Source of the DNA: Gammaproteobacteria bacterium
GTDB taxonomy: Bacteria > Pseudomonadota > Gammaproteobacteria > Xanthomonadales > Xanthomonadaceae
Reading direction: 5' to 3'
DNA: 10,133 nt
NCBI GenBank assembly: GCA_012510865.1
Contig: JAAZHF010000182.1
Location: 1-10,133 of the forward strand
This document shows positions 1-8,357 of this stretch, in pieces (positions within the stretch are counted from its first letter, which is position 1; each line of letters opens with the position of its first letter). Position numbers and translations under genes: made by a program. A model generated the notes under the pieces. It was given only the letters and a program-made list of their open reading frames with translations. It did not search any database and was not told the DNA's origin.

Positions 1-48
1 CATCCGCTGTCCCAGCCCTGTCCTGCTGCCACCCTTTCGGATACCTCC

Positions 49-834
49 ATGAAAAACGTGTTCGCTGTCGCCGGCCTGCTGGCGGTTTTCTCGCTTTCCG
101 CCCAGGCCGACGAGGCGCGGGTCCGTGACGCCATCCAGGCCCTGCAGTCGATCGCCCCCCGGATCGAGGTCGACCACGTCGGCGCCGCGCCGCTGCCGGG
201 CTTCCGCGAAGCCGTGGTCGGCGGGCAGATGGTCTACATCAGCGATGACGGGCGCTACCTGCTGCAGGGCGCGCTGTTCGACGTGGTCGCGAAGAAGGAC
301 CTCAGCCAGGCGGGGATGGCCGACGTGCGCAGGCGGCTGCTCGCCACCATCCCGGCCTCGGAGCGCATCGTGTTCGCGCCCGCGGACCCCGACTACACCG
401 TCAGCGTCTTCACCGACGTGGAGTGTGGCTACTGCCGCAAGCTCCACGCCGACATCGACGAATACAACCGCCTCGGCATCGCGATCGAGTACCTCGCGTT
501 CCCGCGCATGGGCCCCGCCAGCGAGGACTTCGCCAAGATGGTTTCCGTCTGGTGCGCGAAGGACCGTCGCCAGGCGTTGACCGCCGCGAAGCAGGGCCGC
601 AGCGTGCCGTCCTCCACCTGCACAAGCCCGGTTGCCCGCCACTACGACATCGGCCGCCGCGTGGGGCTGGCCGGCACGCCGATGATCGTCACCGCCGACG
701 GAACGCAGATGCCGGGCTACATGCCGCCGGCGGACCTGCGTGCCGCGCTCGACCGGCTGGCGGCGGAGGCCGCCGGGCCCGCCGCCGCGGACCCGGAAGC
801 CGCGCCGGCCCCGGGCACCGCCGGCAGCCGCTGA
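49..834 (+). CDS. dsbC: Thiol:disulfide interchange protein DsbC (periplasmic disulfide isomerase)
   Basis: This 261-residue protein is expected to shuffle wrong disulfides in periplasmic proteins; in the family it is kept reduced by DsbD. A signal peptide (residues 1-20) ends in AQA before DE. An N-terminal dimerisation domain follows (about 21-90, containing [12 protein letters not shown]). The thioredoxin-fold domain carries the active site CGYC at C126-C129, the exact dipeptide of E. coli DsbC, in the context FTDVECGYC. The cis-proline loop is GTP (T210-P211), followed by a PGYMPP stretch. A second cysteine pair, C169 (VWCAKD) and C191, matches the structural disulfide of DsbC. The last 24 or so residues are an Ala/Pro-rich extension, probably disordered. 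No clear Shine-Dalgarno precedes the ATG, but the signal peptide starts exactly there. CGYC and the second pair favour DsbC over DsbG. It ends 61 bases before purL. Confidence 0.95.
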   Translation: MKNVFAVAGLLAVFSLSAQADEARVRDAIQALQSIAPRIEVDHVGAAPLPGFREAVVGGQMVYISDDGRYLLQGALFDVVAKKDLSQAGMADVRRRLLATIPASERIVFAPADPDYTVSVFTDVECGYCRKLHADIDEYNRLGIAIEYLAFPRMGPASEDFAKMVSVWCAKDRRQALTAAKQGRSVPSSTCTSPVARHYDIGRRVGLAGTPMIVTADGTQMPGYMPPADLRAALDRLAAEAAGPAAADPEAAPAPGTAGSR

Positions 835-859
835 GCCCGCGTCGGCTCCCCGGCTTCGC

Positions 860-865
860 TACAAT
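860..865 (+). promoter_or_regulatory. Putative -10 box upstream of purL
   Basis: TACAAT, one mismatch from the sigma-70 consensus TATAAT, lies in the 61-base gap after dsbC and 30 bases before the purL ATG. No convincing -35 hexamer is visible 15-19 bases upstream, and the TG of an extended -10 is absent. The context GCTACAATGG resembles the box in front of gspE. AT-rich hexamers are rare in this sequence, which makes the match more notable, but promoter activity is an inference. Confidence 0.45.
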
Positions 866-895
866 GGCGGGCCCGTTCCACGGTCGAAACCGGAC

Positions 896-3800
896 ATGAT
901 CGTCCTCGAGGGCCTGCCCGCCCTGTCGCCGTTCCGGCGCCAACGCCTCCAGGCCCGCCTGCAAGCCATCGACCCGGCCATCCGCATCACCGGCGCCTGG
1001 CACGTCTACTGGCTCGAGGTCGAGCCCGGCGCCGCGCCCGACCGCGGGATCCTGCAGCGCATCCTCCAGGCATCGGACGCCGTGGCGCCGGCGGACGCCG
1101 CGGCCACGAGCCGCTTCGTGGCCCCGCGCCTGGGCACGCTCTCGCCCTGGGCCAGCAAGGCCGGCGAACTGCTCCGCGGCGCCGGCCTGCCGGTACGGCG
1201 CGTCGAGCGCGGGATGCGGATCGACGTCGCCGGGTGGCCCGCTTCCGGTCCCGGCGCCATCGCCGCGCAGCGGATCCTGCACGACCCGAGGACGCAGTCG
1301 CTGCTCGCTTCGCACGAGGACGCGGCGGCGCTGTTCGACGTGCCCGCGCGCGGCGAGGTCGAGGTGGTCCCGCTGGCCGGGCTCGAGGAGGCCAACGAGC
1401 GCCTGGGGCTGGCCCTGGCGGACGACGAGATCGAATACCTGCGCTCGCGCTACGCCGCGCTCGGCCGCGACCCGCACGACGTCGAACTGATGATGTTCGC
1501 GCAGGCCAACTCCGAGCACTGCCGGCACAAGATCTTCAACGCCTCCTGGACCATCGACGGCGAGGACATGCGGATCAACGGCGGCCAGCAGACCCTGTTC
1601 CGGATGATCCGCCACACCCATGCGCAGGCGCCCGCGCACACCTTGTCGGCATACAGCGACAACGCCGCGGTGGTCGAGGGCTATCCGGCGCGCCGCTTCC
1701 GGCCCGACCCGGTCACCGCCACGTACCGCGCCGAGCCGGAGCGCGACAGCGCGTTCTGCATCAAGGTCGAGACCCACAACCACCCGACGGCGATCTCGCC
1801 CTTCGCCGGCGCGGCCACCGGCGCCGGCGGCGAGATCCGCGACGAGGGCGCCACCGGTCGCGGCGGCAGGCCCAAGGCCGGCCTGGTCGGCTTCAGCGTC
1901 TCGCACCTGCGCATCCCCGGGCTGCCGCAGCCCTGGGAGCAGCCCCGCGCGCTGAACCCGCGCATGGCCCCGGCGCTGGAGATCATGACCGACGGCCCGC
2001 TGGGCGCGGCGGCGTTCAACAACGAGTTCGGCCGTCCCAACCTGGCCGGCTATTTCCGCAGCTTCGAGCTGGCCCAGCCGGACGGACTGGTGCGTGCGTA
2101 CGACAAGCCGATCATGCTTGCCGGCGGACTGGGCGCGATCGACCGCGACCAGGTCGCCAAGCGGCGGCTGGCGCCCGGCGACGCGGTCGTCGTCCTCGGC
2201 GGGCCGTCGATGCTGATCGGGCTCGGCGGCGGCGCCGCCAGCTCGGTGGCCTCGGGCGAGAGCGCCGAGGCGCTCGACTTCGCCAGCGTGCAGCGCGACA
2301 ACCCCGAGATGGAGCGCCGCTGCCAGGAGGTCATCGACCGCTGCGCGGCCCGCGGCGAGGACGGCAATCCGATCAAGTGGTGCCACGACGTCGGCGCCGG
2401 CGGCCTTTCCAACGCCATCCCCGAGCTGCTGCACGACTCCGGCGTCGGTGGCGTCATCGACCTCGGACGCGTGCCCAGCGACGATCCCTCGCTGTCGCCG
2501 ATGCAGCTGTGGTGCAACGAGTCGCAGGAGCGCTACGTGCTCGGCATCGCCGTGGACCGGCTGCAGGAGTTCGCCGCGATCTGCGAGCGCGAGCGCTGCC
2601 CCTTCGCCGTGGTGGGCCACGCGACCGCCGAAGAGCGGCTGGTGGTGGGCTACGGCCTGCTGTCCCCGGACGACGGTGCCGAGGCAGGCGCGCCCGCGCC
2701 CGCGATCGACCTCCCCATGGACCTGATCTTCGGCAAGCCGCCGAAGATGCACCGCGAGACCACGCGCGAGCCGCAGGCGCGCTGGCCCCAGCTCGACGTC
2801 GTTGCGCTCGCCGCCGCCGGCCGGCCGCGCGACGCCCTGCACGCCGCCGGCCTGCGCGTGCTGTCGCACCCCACGGTCGCCTCGAAGCAGTTCCTGGTGA
2901 CGATCGGCGACCGCAGCGTCGGCGGCCTGACCGCGCGCGACCAGCTCGTCGGCCCCTGGCAGCTGCCGGTCGCCGATTGCGCGATCACCCTGGCCGGCTT
3001 CCACGGCCATTCGGGCGAGGCGATGGCGATCGGCGAGCGCACGCCGCTCGCGCTCATCGATCCCGCCGCGAGCGCGCGCATGGCGGTGGGCGAGGCGATC
3101 ACCAACCTGTGCGCGGCGCCGGTCGAATCGCTTGCGCGCACCAAGCTCTCGGCCAACTGGATGGCGGCCGCCGGCCACCCGGGCGAGGACGCGCGGCTGT
3201 ACGACGCCGTGCACGCCGTCGGCATGGAACTGTGCCCCGAGATCGAGCTGTCGATCCCGGTGGGCAAGGATTCGCTGTCGATGCAGGCGCAGTGGCAGGA
3301 CGGCGGGAAGACGGAGAAATCCGTGTCGCCGGTCTCGCTGGTGGTCAGCGCGTTCGCGCCGGTCGCCGACGTCCGCCGCCAGCTCACGCCGCTGCTGGCG
3401 CGCAGCGGCGCCACCGAGCTCTGGCTGATCGGCCTCGGCGCCGGCAAGCAGCGCCTGGGCGGCTCGATCCTGTCGCAGTGCCACGACGCCTTCGGCGGCG
3501 CCTGCCCCGACCTCGACGATCCCGAGCGCCTGCGCGCCTTCTTCGAACTCGTCCGCGACGCCCGCGAGGCCGGGCTGCTGCTGGCCTACCACGACCGTTC
3601 CGACGGCGGGGTCTTCGCCACCCTGTGCGAAATGGCCTTCTGTTCCCGCGTGGGCCTGGACATCGACCTCGACACCTGGGGCGACGACCGCACCGAGAAC
3701 GTGTTCCGCACCCTGTTCAACGAAGAGCTGGGCGCGGTGGTGCAGATCGCCGCCGAGGATCGCGTCGAGTTCGCCGACCTGGTCGCCCGCCACGGGCTCG

Positions 3801-4831
3801 TCGAGTGCGCCCAGCGCATCGCGCGGCCCACCACCGCGTCGTCGGTGCGCGTGCTCGCCGACGGCGAGGTCATGGCTGAGTGGGCCTGGGAAGACCTGTT
3901 CGGCGCCTGGTGGTCGGTGACCCACGCCATGCAGCGCCAGCGCGACAACCCCGAATGCGCCGACGCCGAGCGCGCGGCCTCGACGCGCTTCGACGCCCCC
4001 GGGCTGCAGCCGGTGCTGGCCTTCGATCCTTCCGAAGACGTGGCCGCGCCCTACGTCGCCCGCGGCGCCGCGCCGCGCGTCGCGATCCTGCGCGAGCAGG
4101 GCGTCAACGGGCAGGTCGAGATGGCGGCCGCGTTCACGCTCGCCGGCTTCGAGGCCGTGGACGTGCACATGAGCGACCTGGTCGCCGGCCGCGCGTCCCT
4201 GGACGGCTACGCGGGCTTCGCCGCCTGCGGCGGCTTCAGCTACGGCGATGTGCTCGGCGCCGGGCGCGGCTGGGCGACGTCGATCCTCGAACGGGATCCG
4301 CTGCGCGCCATGTTCGAACGCTTCTTCGCGCGCGGCGACAGCTTCGCGCTTGGCGTGTGCAACGGCTGCCAGATGCTGTCCCAGCTGAAGGAGATCATCC
4401 CGGGCGCCGCGCACTGGCCGCGCTTCCAGCGCAACCTGAGTGAACAGTTCGAGGCCCGCCTGGGCATGCTCGAGGTGGTCGAATCGCCGTCGCTGTTCCT
4501 TGCGGGCATGGCCGGGTCGCGCATTCCCGTGGTGGTGTCGCACGGCGAGGGCCGCGCGGAGTTCGGACGCGAGGCGGATCGCTCGGGGGCGCGCGTCGCG
4601 CTGCGCTACGTCGCCGGCGACGGCAGCCCCGCCGTGGACTACCCCGCCAATCCGAACGGCTCCGACGACGCGGTCGCGGGGCTCACCAGCGACGACGGCC
4701 GGGTCACCCTGCTCATGCCGCATCCCGAGCGCACCCTGGCCACCGCCAACTTCAGCTGGGCGCCGCCGTCCTGGCCGGACGCGTCGCCCTGGCTGCGGAT
4801 GTTCCGCAACGCCCGCGTGGCGGTCGGCTGA
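896..4831 (+). CDS. purL: Phosphoribosylformylglycinamidine synthase (FGAM synthase), large single-chain form
   Basis: This cytoplasmic 1311-residue enzyme performs the fourth step of de novo purine synthesis: FGAR + glutamine + ATP gives FGAM + glutamate + ADP + Pi. Its length and order match the fused gammaproteobacterial PurL (about 1295 residues). The order is a PurS-like N-terminal domain, a linker, two AIRS-type synthase halves, and a C-terminal class I glutaminase from about residue 1060. Visible motifs are NSEHCRHK (205-212), ETHNHPT (292-298), the glycine-rich [19 protein letters not shown] stretch just after it, and PVGKDSLSM around K791. The glutaminase triad is C1155 (GVCNGCQM), H1276 and E1278 (PHPER). 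The ATG at 896 is chosen because [14 protein letters not shown] aligns with the E. coli N-terminus; an in-frame ATG at 740 would extend back into dsbC. No strong Shine-Dalgarno is present. I see no truncation or frameshift. Confidence 0.98.
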   Translation: MIVLEGLPALSPFRRQRLQARLQAIDPAIRITGAWHVYWLEVEPGAAPDRGILQRILQASDAVAPADAAATSRFVAPRLGTLSPWASKAGELLRGAGLPVRRVERGMRIDVAGWPASGPGAIAAQRILHDPRTQSLLASHEDAAALFDVPARGEVEVVPLAGLEEANERLGLALADDEIEYLRSRYAALGRDPHDVELMMFAQANSEHCRHKIFNASWTIDGEDMRINGGQQTLFRMIRHTHAQAPAHTLSAYSDNAAVVEGYPARRFRPDPVTATYRAEPERDSAFCIKVETHNHPTAISPFAGAATGAGGEIRDEGATGRGGRPKAGLVGFSVSHLRIPGLPQPWEQPRALNPRMAPALEIMTDGPLGAAAFNNEFGRPNLAGYFRSFELAQPDGLVRAYDKPIMLAGGLGAIDRDQVAKRRLAPGDAVVVLGGPSMLIGLGGGAASSVASGESAEALDFASVQRDNPEMERRCQEVIDRCAARGEDGNPIKWCHDVGAGGLSNAIPELLHDSGVGGVIDLGRVPSDDPSLSPMQLWCNESQERYVLGIAVDRLQEFAAICERERCPFAVVGHATAEERLVVGYGLLSPDDGAEAGAPAPAIDLPMDLIFGKPPKMHRETTREPQARWPQLDVVALAAAGRPRDALHAAGLRVLSHPTVASKQFLVTIGDRSVGGLTARDQLVGPWQLPVADCAITLAGFHGHSGEAMAIGERTPLALIDPAASARMAVGEAITNLCAAPVESLARTKLSANWMAAAGHPGEDARLYDAVHAVGMELCPEIELSIPVGKDSLSMQAQWQDGGKTEKSVSPVSLVVSAFAPVADVRRQLTPLLARSGATELWLIGLGAGKQRLGGSILSQCHDAFGGACPDLDDPERLRAFFELVRDAREAGLLLAYHDRSDGGVFATLCEMAFCSRVGLDIDLDTWGDDRTENVFRTLFNEELGAVVQIAAEDRVEFADLVARHGLVECAQRIARPTTASSVRVLADGEVMAEWAWEDLFGAWWSVTHAMQRQRDNPECADAERAASTRFDAPGLQPVLAFDPSEDVAAPYVARGAAPRVAILREQGVNGQVEMAAAFTLAGFEAVDVHMSDLVAGRASLDGYAGFAACGGFSYGDVLGAGRGWATSILERDPLRAMFERFFARGDSFALGVCNGCQMLSQLKEIIPGAAHWPRFQRNLSEQFEARLGMLEVVESPSLFLAGMAGSRIPVVVSHGEGRAEFGREADRSGARVALRYVAGDGSPAVDYPANPNGSDDAVAGLTSDDGRVTLLMPHPERTLATANFSWAPPSWPDASPWLRMFRNARVAVG

Positions 4832-4847
4832 ACGCCCGGTCGATGCC

Positions 4848-4872
4848 GGCGCCGACGGACGGTCGTCGCGCC
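4848..4872 (+). terminator. GC-rich hairpin just after purL (weak terminator candidate)
   Basis: GGCGC (4848-4852) pairs with GCGCC (4868-4872), and CGAC (4853-4856) pairs with GTCG (4862-4865). This leaves a 2-base bulge and a 5-base loop. The hairpin starts 16 bases after the purL stop and ends 21 bases before the putative gspE -10 box. No T-tract follows, so it is not a canonical intrinsic terminator. It could still pause polymerase or protect the purL mRNA end. Such pairings also arise by chance at this GC content. Confidence 0.2.
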
Positions 4873-4890
4873 GGGGCGCCGCGGACGGTC
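4857..4890 (+). repeat. Short direct repeat upstream of gspE
   Basis: The octamer GGACGGTC occurs at 4857-4864 and again at 4883-4890, offset by 26 bases. The second copy ends three bases before the putative -10 hexamer at 4894. The spacing is not an exact multiple of a helical turn. It could be a regulator site, but chance is a reasonable explanation in such GC-rich DNA. Confidence 0.3.
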
Positions 4891-4893
4891 TGC

Positions 4894-4899
4894 TAAAGT
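4894..4899 (+). promoter_or_regulatory. Putative extended -10 box upstream of gspE
   Basis: TAAAGT is preceded by TGC (4891-4893), giving the extended -10 form TGCTAAAGT. It lies in the 99-base gap between purL and gspE, 31 bases before the GTG start, almost the same distance as the purL box. No good -35 is visible. If real, transcription would start near 4905-4907, leaving a leader of about 25 bases. This is the only clear place for a promoter of the secretion operon inside the window. Confidence 0.45.
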
Positions 4900-4930
4900 C
4901 GGCCTCCGCCGCCGCCATTGCCGCCGCCCA

Positions 4931-6640
4931 GTGAACAGCGACACCGCCACGACCGCCGAAACCGCCGACGAACGCATCGTCGCCGCGCTGCTGGAGAAGG
5001 GCCGCCTGAAGGAGGCCGACGTCGGCCGCGCGCGCCGGCTCCAGGAGGAAACCGGCGGCAGCCTGCTGTCCCTGCTCGGCCGCCTGGGCCTGGTCTCCGA
5101 GCGCGACCACGCCGAAACCTGCGCGGAGGTCCTCGGCCTCCCGCTGGCCAGCGGCAAGGACATGCCGGAGATGCCGCCGGAAGGCACGCCGCTGACGGCG
5201 CGCTTCATGACCCAGTTCCACGTCGTGCCGGTGGCCGAGGACGAGGCCCGCGTCGACGTGCTGGTCGCCGATCCGCAGGACGCCTATGCGCTCGGCGCCG
5301 TGCGCCTGGCGACCGGCAAGGACGTGCGGCCCAGCGTCGCGCTTCGCTCCGAGATCGCCGACCTGGTCGAGCGCTGGTACGGCCAGGGGCGCAGCGCGAT
5401 GGGCGCCATCGTCGAGACCGCCGAGGGCGAAGGCGGGGACATGGACGACGTCGAGCACCTGCGCGACCTCGCCAGCGAGGCGCCGGTGATCCGGCTGGTG
5501 AACCTCATCATCCAGCGCGCGGTCGAGCTGCGCGCGTCCGACATCCACATCGAGCCCTTCGAGAACCGGCTCAAGGTGCGCTACCGCATCGACGGCGTGC
5601 TCGAGGAGGGCGAAAGCCCGCCGACCAACCTCACCGCCGCCGTGATCAGCCGCATCAAGATCATGGCCAAGCTCAACATCGCCGAGCGCCGCCTGCCGCA
5701 GGACGGCCGCATCATGCTGCGGGTGCAGGGCAAGGAGCTCGACCTGCGCGTGTCGACCGTGCCCACCGCGCACGGCGAGAGCGTGGTGATGCGCCTGCTC
5801 GACCGCGAGACGGTGGTGTTCGACTTCAAGCGCCTCGGCTTCACCGACGAGTTCCTGCCGCGCTTCCAGCAGGTGCTGCAGCAGCCCCACGGGATCCTGC
5901 TGGTCACCGGGCCGACCGGCTCCGGCAAGACCACCACGCTGTACACGGCGCTGTCGAAGCTCAACACGCCCAGCGTCAAGATCATCACCGTCGAGGACCC
6001 GGTCGAGTACCAGATCGAGGGCATCAACCAGATCCAGGCCAAGCCGCAGATCGGACTGGACTTCGCGAACGCCCTGCGCTCGATCGTGCGCCAGGACCCC
6101 GACATCATCATGATCGGCGAGATGCGCGACCTCGAGACCGCGCGCATCGCGATCCAGTCCGCGCTCACGGGGCACCTGGTGCTCAGCACGCTGCACACCA
6201 ACAACGCCGCCGGCGGCATCACCCGCATGCTCGACATGGGGGTCGAGGACTACCTGCTCACGTCGACCGTCAACGGCATCCTCGCCCAGCGCCTGGTGCG
6301 CCGGCTCGAGCCCACCCACGCCGTGCGGCAGCCCGCCACGCCGGAAGAGATCGAGAAGTTCGACCTGAGGCGCTTCCAGCCCGAAGGCGAAATCTTCCTC
6401 TACCACCCGCGGGCGTCCGCGATCGCGCCCACCGGCTACCTGGGGCGCACCACCATCGTCGAGTTCCTGGTGATGGACGACGCGCTGCGCCGCGCCGTGA
6501 TGCGCCATGCGGGCATGGGCGAGCTCGAGCAGCTCGCGCGCGAGTCCGGCATGCAGACCATGTACGAGGACGGCATCCGCAAGGCGCTGTCGGGGCTGAC
6601 CACGATCGAGGAAGTCCTGCGCGTCACCGAGGACGCCTGA
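4931..6640 (+). CDS. gspE: Type II secretion system motor ATPase GspE (XpsE-like)
   Basis: This 569-residue cytoplasmic ATPase powers pseudopilus assembly; in the family it binds GspL through its N-terminus and acts on GspF. An N-terminal T2SSE_N/MshEN-type domain covers roughly residues 14-150. The core holds Walker A GPTGSGKT (327-334), an Asp box with ITVEDPVEY (352-360), Walker B with DPDIIMIGE (389-397, catalytic E397) and a His box with H415 and H422 (HLVLSTLHTNN). The two CxxC pairs that bind zinc in most GspE proteins are absent: the region 459-503 reads LEPTH where the first pair would be, and Ala and Ile stand at the second pair before TGYLGRT. The only cysteine is C64. The start is a GTG with no Shine-Dalgarno, in a GCC-rich leader; it is supported by homology rather than by a ribosome site. 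The stop is 2 bases before gspF. Confidence 0.96.
   Translation: MNSDTATTAETADERIVAALLEKGRLKEADVGRARRLQEETGGSLLSLLGRLGLVSERDHAETCAEVLGLPLASGKDMPEMPPEGTPLTARFMTQFHVVPVAEDEARVDVLVADPQDAYALGAVRLATGKDVRPSVALRSEIADLVERWYGQGRSAMGAIVETAEGEGGDMDDVEHLRDLASEAPVIRLVNLIIQRAVELRASDIHIEPFENRLKVRYRIDGVLEEGESPPTNLTAAVISRIKIMAKLNIAERRLPQDGRIMLRVQGKELDLRVSTVPTAHGESVVMRLLDRETVVFDFKRLGFTDEFLPRFQQVLQQPHGILLVTGPTGSGKTTTLYTALSKLNTPSVKIITVEDPVEYQIEGINQIQAKPQIGLDFANALRSIVRQDPDIIMIGEMRDLETARIAIQSALTGHLVLSTLHTNNAAGGITRMLDMGVEDYLLTSTVNGILAQRLVRRLEPTHAVRQPATPEEIEKFDLRRFQPEGEIFLYHPRASAIAPTGYLGRTTIVEFLVMDDALRRAVMRHAGMGELEQLARESGMQTMYEDGIRKALSGLTTIEEVLRVTEDA
6629..6633 (+). promoter_or_regulatory. Ribosome binding site of gspF inside gspE
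   Basis: GAGGA sits 9 bases before the GTG at 6643 and lies within the last codons of gspE. It supports the GTG start and translational coupling of the two genes. Confidence 0.6.
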
Positions 6641-6642
6641 CC

Positions 6643-7860
6643 GTGGCGCTGTACCGGTACAAGGCGCTCAACAGCCGCGGCGAGACGCTCGACGGGCAGA
6701 TGGAGGCCGCGAGCGACGCCGAAGTGGTGCTGCGCCTCCAGGAGCAGGGGCACCTGCCGGTCGAGGCGCGCCTGGCCTCCGAGGGTGGCGGCGAGGGCGC
6801 GCTGGGATCGCTGTTCAAGGCGAAGTCCTTCTCCGGCGAGCGCCTGGTGCAGTTCACCCAGCAGCTGGCCACGCTGCTCGGCGCCGGCCAGCCGCTGGAC
6901 CGCGCGCTCACCATCCTGCTCGACCTGCCCGAGGACGAAGCGGCGAAGCGCACCATCAGCGACATCCGCGACCAGGTGCGCGGCGGCACCTCGCTGTCGA
7001 CCGCGCTGGAGCGCCAGCACGGCACCTTCTCCCGGCTGTACATCAACATGGTGCGTGCCGGCGAGGCCGGCGGCACCCTGCAGGAGACGCTGCAGCGGCT
7101 CGCGGACTACCTGGAGCGCTCCCGCGCGCTGCGCGGGCGCGTGCTCAACGCGCTGATCTACCCCGCGATCCTGGTGGTCATGGTGGGGCTGGCGCTGCTG
7201 TTCCTGCTCGGCTACGTGGTGCCCCAGTTCGGGGTGATGTACGAAAGCCTCGACGCCGAGCTGCCCCTGTTCACCCGCATCGTGCTCGGCCTCGGCGAGC
7301 TGGTCCGGGACTGGTGGATCGTGCTGCTGGTGGTGCCTTCCCTGGCGGCGCTGTGGTTCGACCGCCGCCTGCGCGACGCGGCCTTCCGCGCCCGCTTCGA
7401 CGAATGGCTGCTGGGCCGCAGGCTGGTCGGCGGGCTGGTGGCGCGGATCGAGACCGCGCGCCTTGCGCGGACCTTGGGCACGCTCCTCAGGAACGGCGTG
7501 CCGCTGATCGCGGCCATGGGCATCGGGCGCAACGTGCTGGGGAACCGGGCGCTCGCCGCCGATGTCGAAGCAGCGGGCGAGGAGGTCAAGAACGGCGTCC
7601 CGCTGTCCACCGCGCTCGCGCGCGGCAAGCGCTTCCCGAGGCTGGCGCTGCAGATGGTGCAGGTCGGCGAGGAGTCGGGGGCGCTGGACGCGATGCTGCT
7701 CAAGACCGCCGACACCTTCGAGGCCCAGACCGGCCAGGCGCTGGACCGCATGCTCGCCGCGCTCGTCCCCGTGGTCACGCTGGTGCTGGCCGGGGTCGTC
7801 ATGGTGGTGATCCTGGCGGTGCTGGTGCCGATCTACGACCTCACCAATGTCATAGGCTAG
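6643..7860 (+). CDS. gspF: Type II secretion inner-membrane platform protein GspF
   Basis: This 405-residue inner-membrane protein is the platform through which GspE is thought to drive pseudopilin incorporation. The N-terminus MALYRYKALNSRGE is typical of GspF/PilC proteins. Two repeated cytoplasmic T2SSF domains are visible, about residues 70-190 (FTQQLATLLGAGQPLDRAL, then INMVRAGEAGGTL) and 272-395 (ARTLGTLLRNGVPLI, then MVQVGEESGALD). Three membrane segments are predicted near 171-195 (LIYPAILVVMVGLALLFLL), 224-239 (WWIVLLVVPSLAALWF) and 371-397 (the C-terminal hydrophobic stretch). Length is normal for the family. The GTG start is backed by a GAGGA site. The same frame is open far upstream through gspE, but that is a high-GC artefact and not a fusion. 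Confidence 0.96.
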   Translation: MALYRYKALNSRGETLDGQMEAASDAEVVLRLQEQGHLPVEARLASEGGGEGALGSLFKAKSFSGERLVQFTQQLATLLGAGQPLDRALTILLDLPEDEAAKRTISDIRDQVRGGTSLSTALERQHGTFSRLYINMVRAGEAGGTLQETLQRLADYLERSRALRGRVLNALIYPAILVVMVGLALLFLLGYVVPQFGVMYESLDAELPLFTRIVLGLGELVRDWWIVLLVVPSLAALWFDRRLRDAAFRARFDEWLLGRRLVGGLVARIETARLARTLGTLLRNGVPLIAAMGIGRNVLGNRALAADVEAAGEEVKNGVPLSTALARGKRFPRLALQMVQVGEESGALDAMLLKTADTFEAQTGQALDRMLAALVPVVTLVLAGVVMVVILAVLVPIYDLTNVIG

Positions 7861-7913
7861 CGGCTGGCGACGGCCCCGCGGCCCGACATCCACATCCAAG
7901 CAGGCAGGATTCC

Positions 7914-8345
7914 ATGTACAAGCGTTCGATCACCCGCTCACCGCGCCGCTCCGCCCAGGGCGGCTTCAGCCTCATCGAGATCATCATCGTGGTGGTGCTC
8001 ATCGGCGGCATCGTGGCATTCGCCGCCTCGAACATCTTCGGTGGCCGCGACCGGGCCAACGTGCGCCTGGCCCAGGCCCAGGTCCAGACCCTGGCGGAAA
8101 AGGTCAACCAGTTCGAGATGGACACCGGCAGCCTTCCGGCCTCGCTCTCCGACCTGGTCAGCCAGCCCGGCGGCACCAGCGGCTGGCTCGGACCCTATGC
8201 CAAGGCCGCCGACCTCAACGATCCGTGGAACACGCCCTTCGAGTACCGCGTGCCCGGCGACGCCGGTCCGTTCGACATCGTCAGCTACGGCGCCGACCGC
8301 CGGCCGGGCGGCGACAGCGTGAACGCGGACATCCGCTACGAGTAA
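7914..8345 (+). CDS. gspG: Major pseudopilin GspG
   Basis: This 143-residue precursor is the main subunit of the pseudopilus. A 17-residue basic leader ends at G16-G17, before F18-S-L-I-E22. This is the prepilin peptidase (GspO/PilD) site, with the essential Glu at +5. A hydrophobic helix follows (EIIIVVVLIGGIVAFAAS). The C-terminal part has the family's DPW (D103-W105) and a YGADRRPGGDSVNADI loop (125-140), where GspG proteins bind calcium. AGGCAGGA lies 4 bases before the ATG. A 53-base gap after gspF is the longest inside the operon. The major pseudopilin is needed in excess, so RNA processing or extra initiation here is possible, but I see no promoter. Confidence 0.96.
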   Translation: MYKRSITRSPRRSAQGGFSLIEIIIVVVLIGGIVAFAASNIFGGRDRANVRLAQAQVQTLAEKVNQFEMDTGSLPASLSDLVSQPGGTSGWLGPYAKAADLNDPWNTPFEYRVPGDAGPFDIVSYGADRRPGGDSVNADIRYE

Positions 8346-8349
8346 GGGG
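8343..8349 (+). promoter_or_regulatory. Ribosome binding site of gspH
   Basis: TAAGGGG overlaps the gspG stop codon and sits 8 bases before the ATG at 8358, supporting that start. Confidence 0.6.
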
Positions 8350-8357
8350 CGCGCCGC

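Noticed and set aside
2..52. Open tail of a possible upstream gene ending TGA at 50-52, overlapping the dsbC ATG.
   Set aside because: Only 16 codons are visible, third positions are not G/C-biased as in the other genes, and the residues do not resemble the end of XerD or another usual dsbC neighbour. It is more likely non-coding.
740..895. An in-frame upstream ATG that would lengthen PurL by 52 residues.
   Set aside because: The added segment overlaps dsbC out of frame and is Arg/Pro-rich, while the start at 896 aligns with the known PurL N-terminus.
4867..4883. A second inverted repeat, GCGCCGGGGCGC, in the purL-gspE gap as a terminator.
   Set aside because: The stem is only 4 pairs with a 4-base loop, it has no T-tract, and it competes with the longer hairpin at 4848-4872.
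689..6508. A 5.8-kb open frame on the minus strand, spanning dsbC, purL and gspE.
   Set aside because: It is antisense to three well-identified genes. Its translation is low-complexity (Ala, Gly, Arg, His, Asp, Gln) with no recognisable domain. Strong G/C bias at third codon positions removes stop codons from the opposite frame.
4918..6642. Open frame continuous with gspF, which could look like a 980-residue fusion through the gspE region.
   Set aside because: The upstream 575 codons are an Arg/Pro/Ala-rich shadow of gspE in another frame. gspF has its own ribosome site and canonical N-terminus at 6643.
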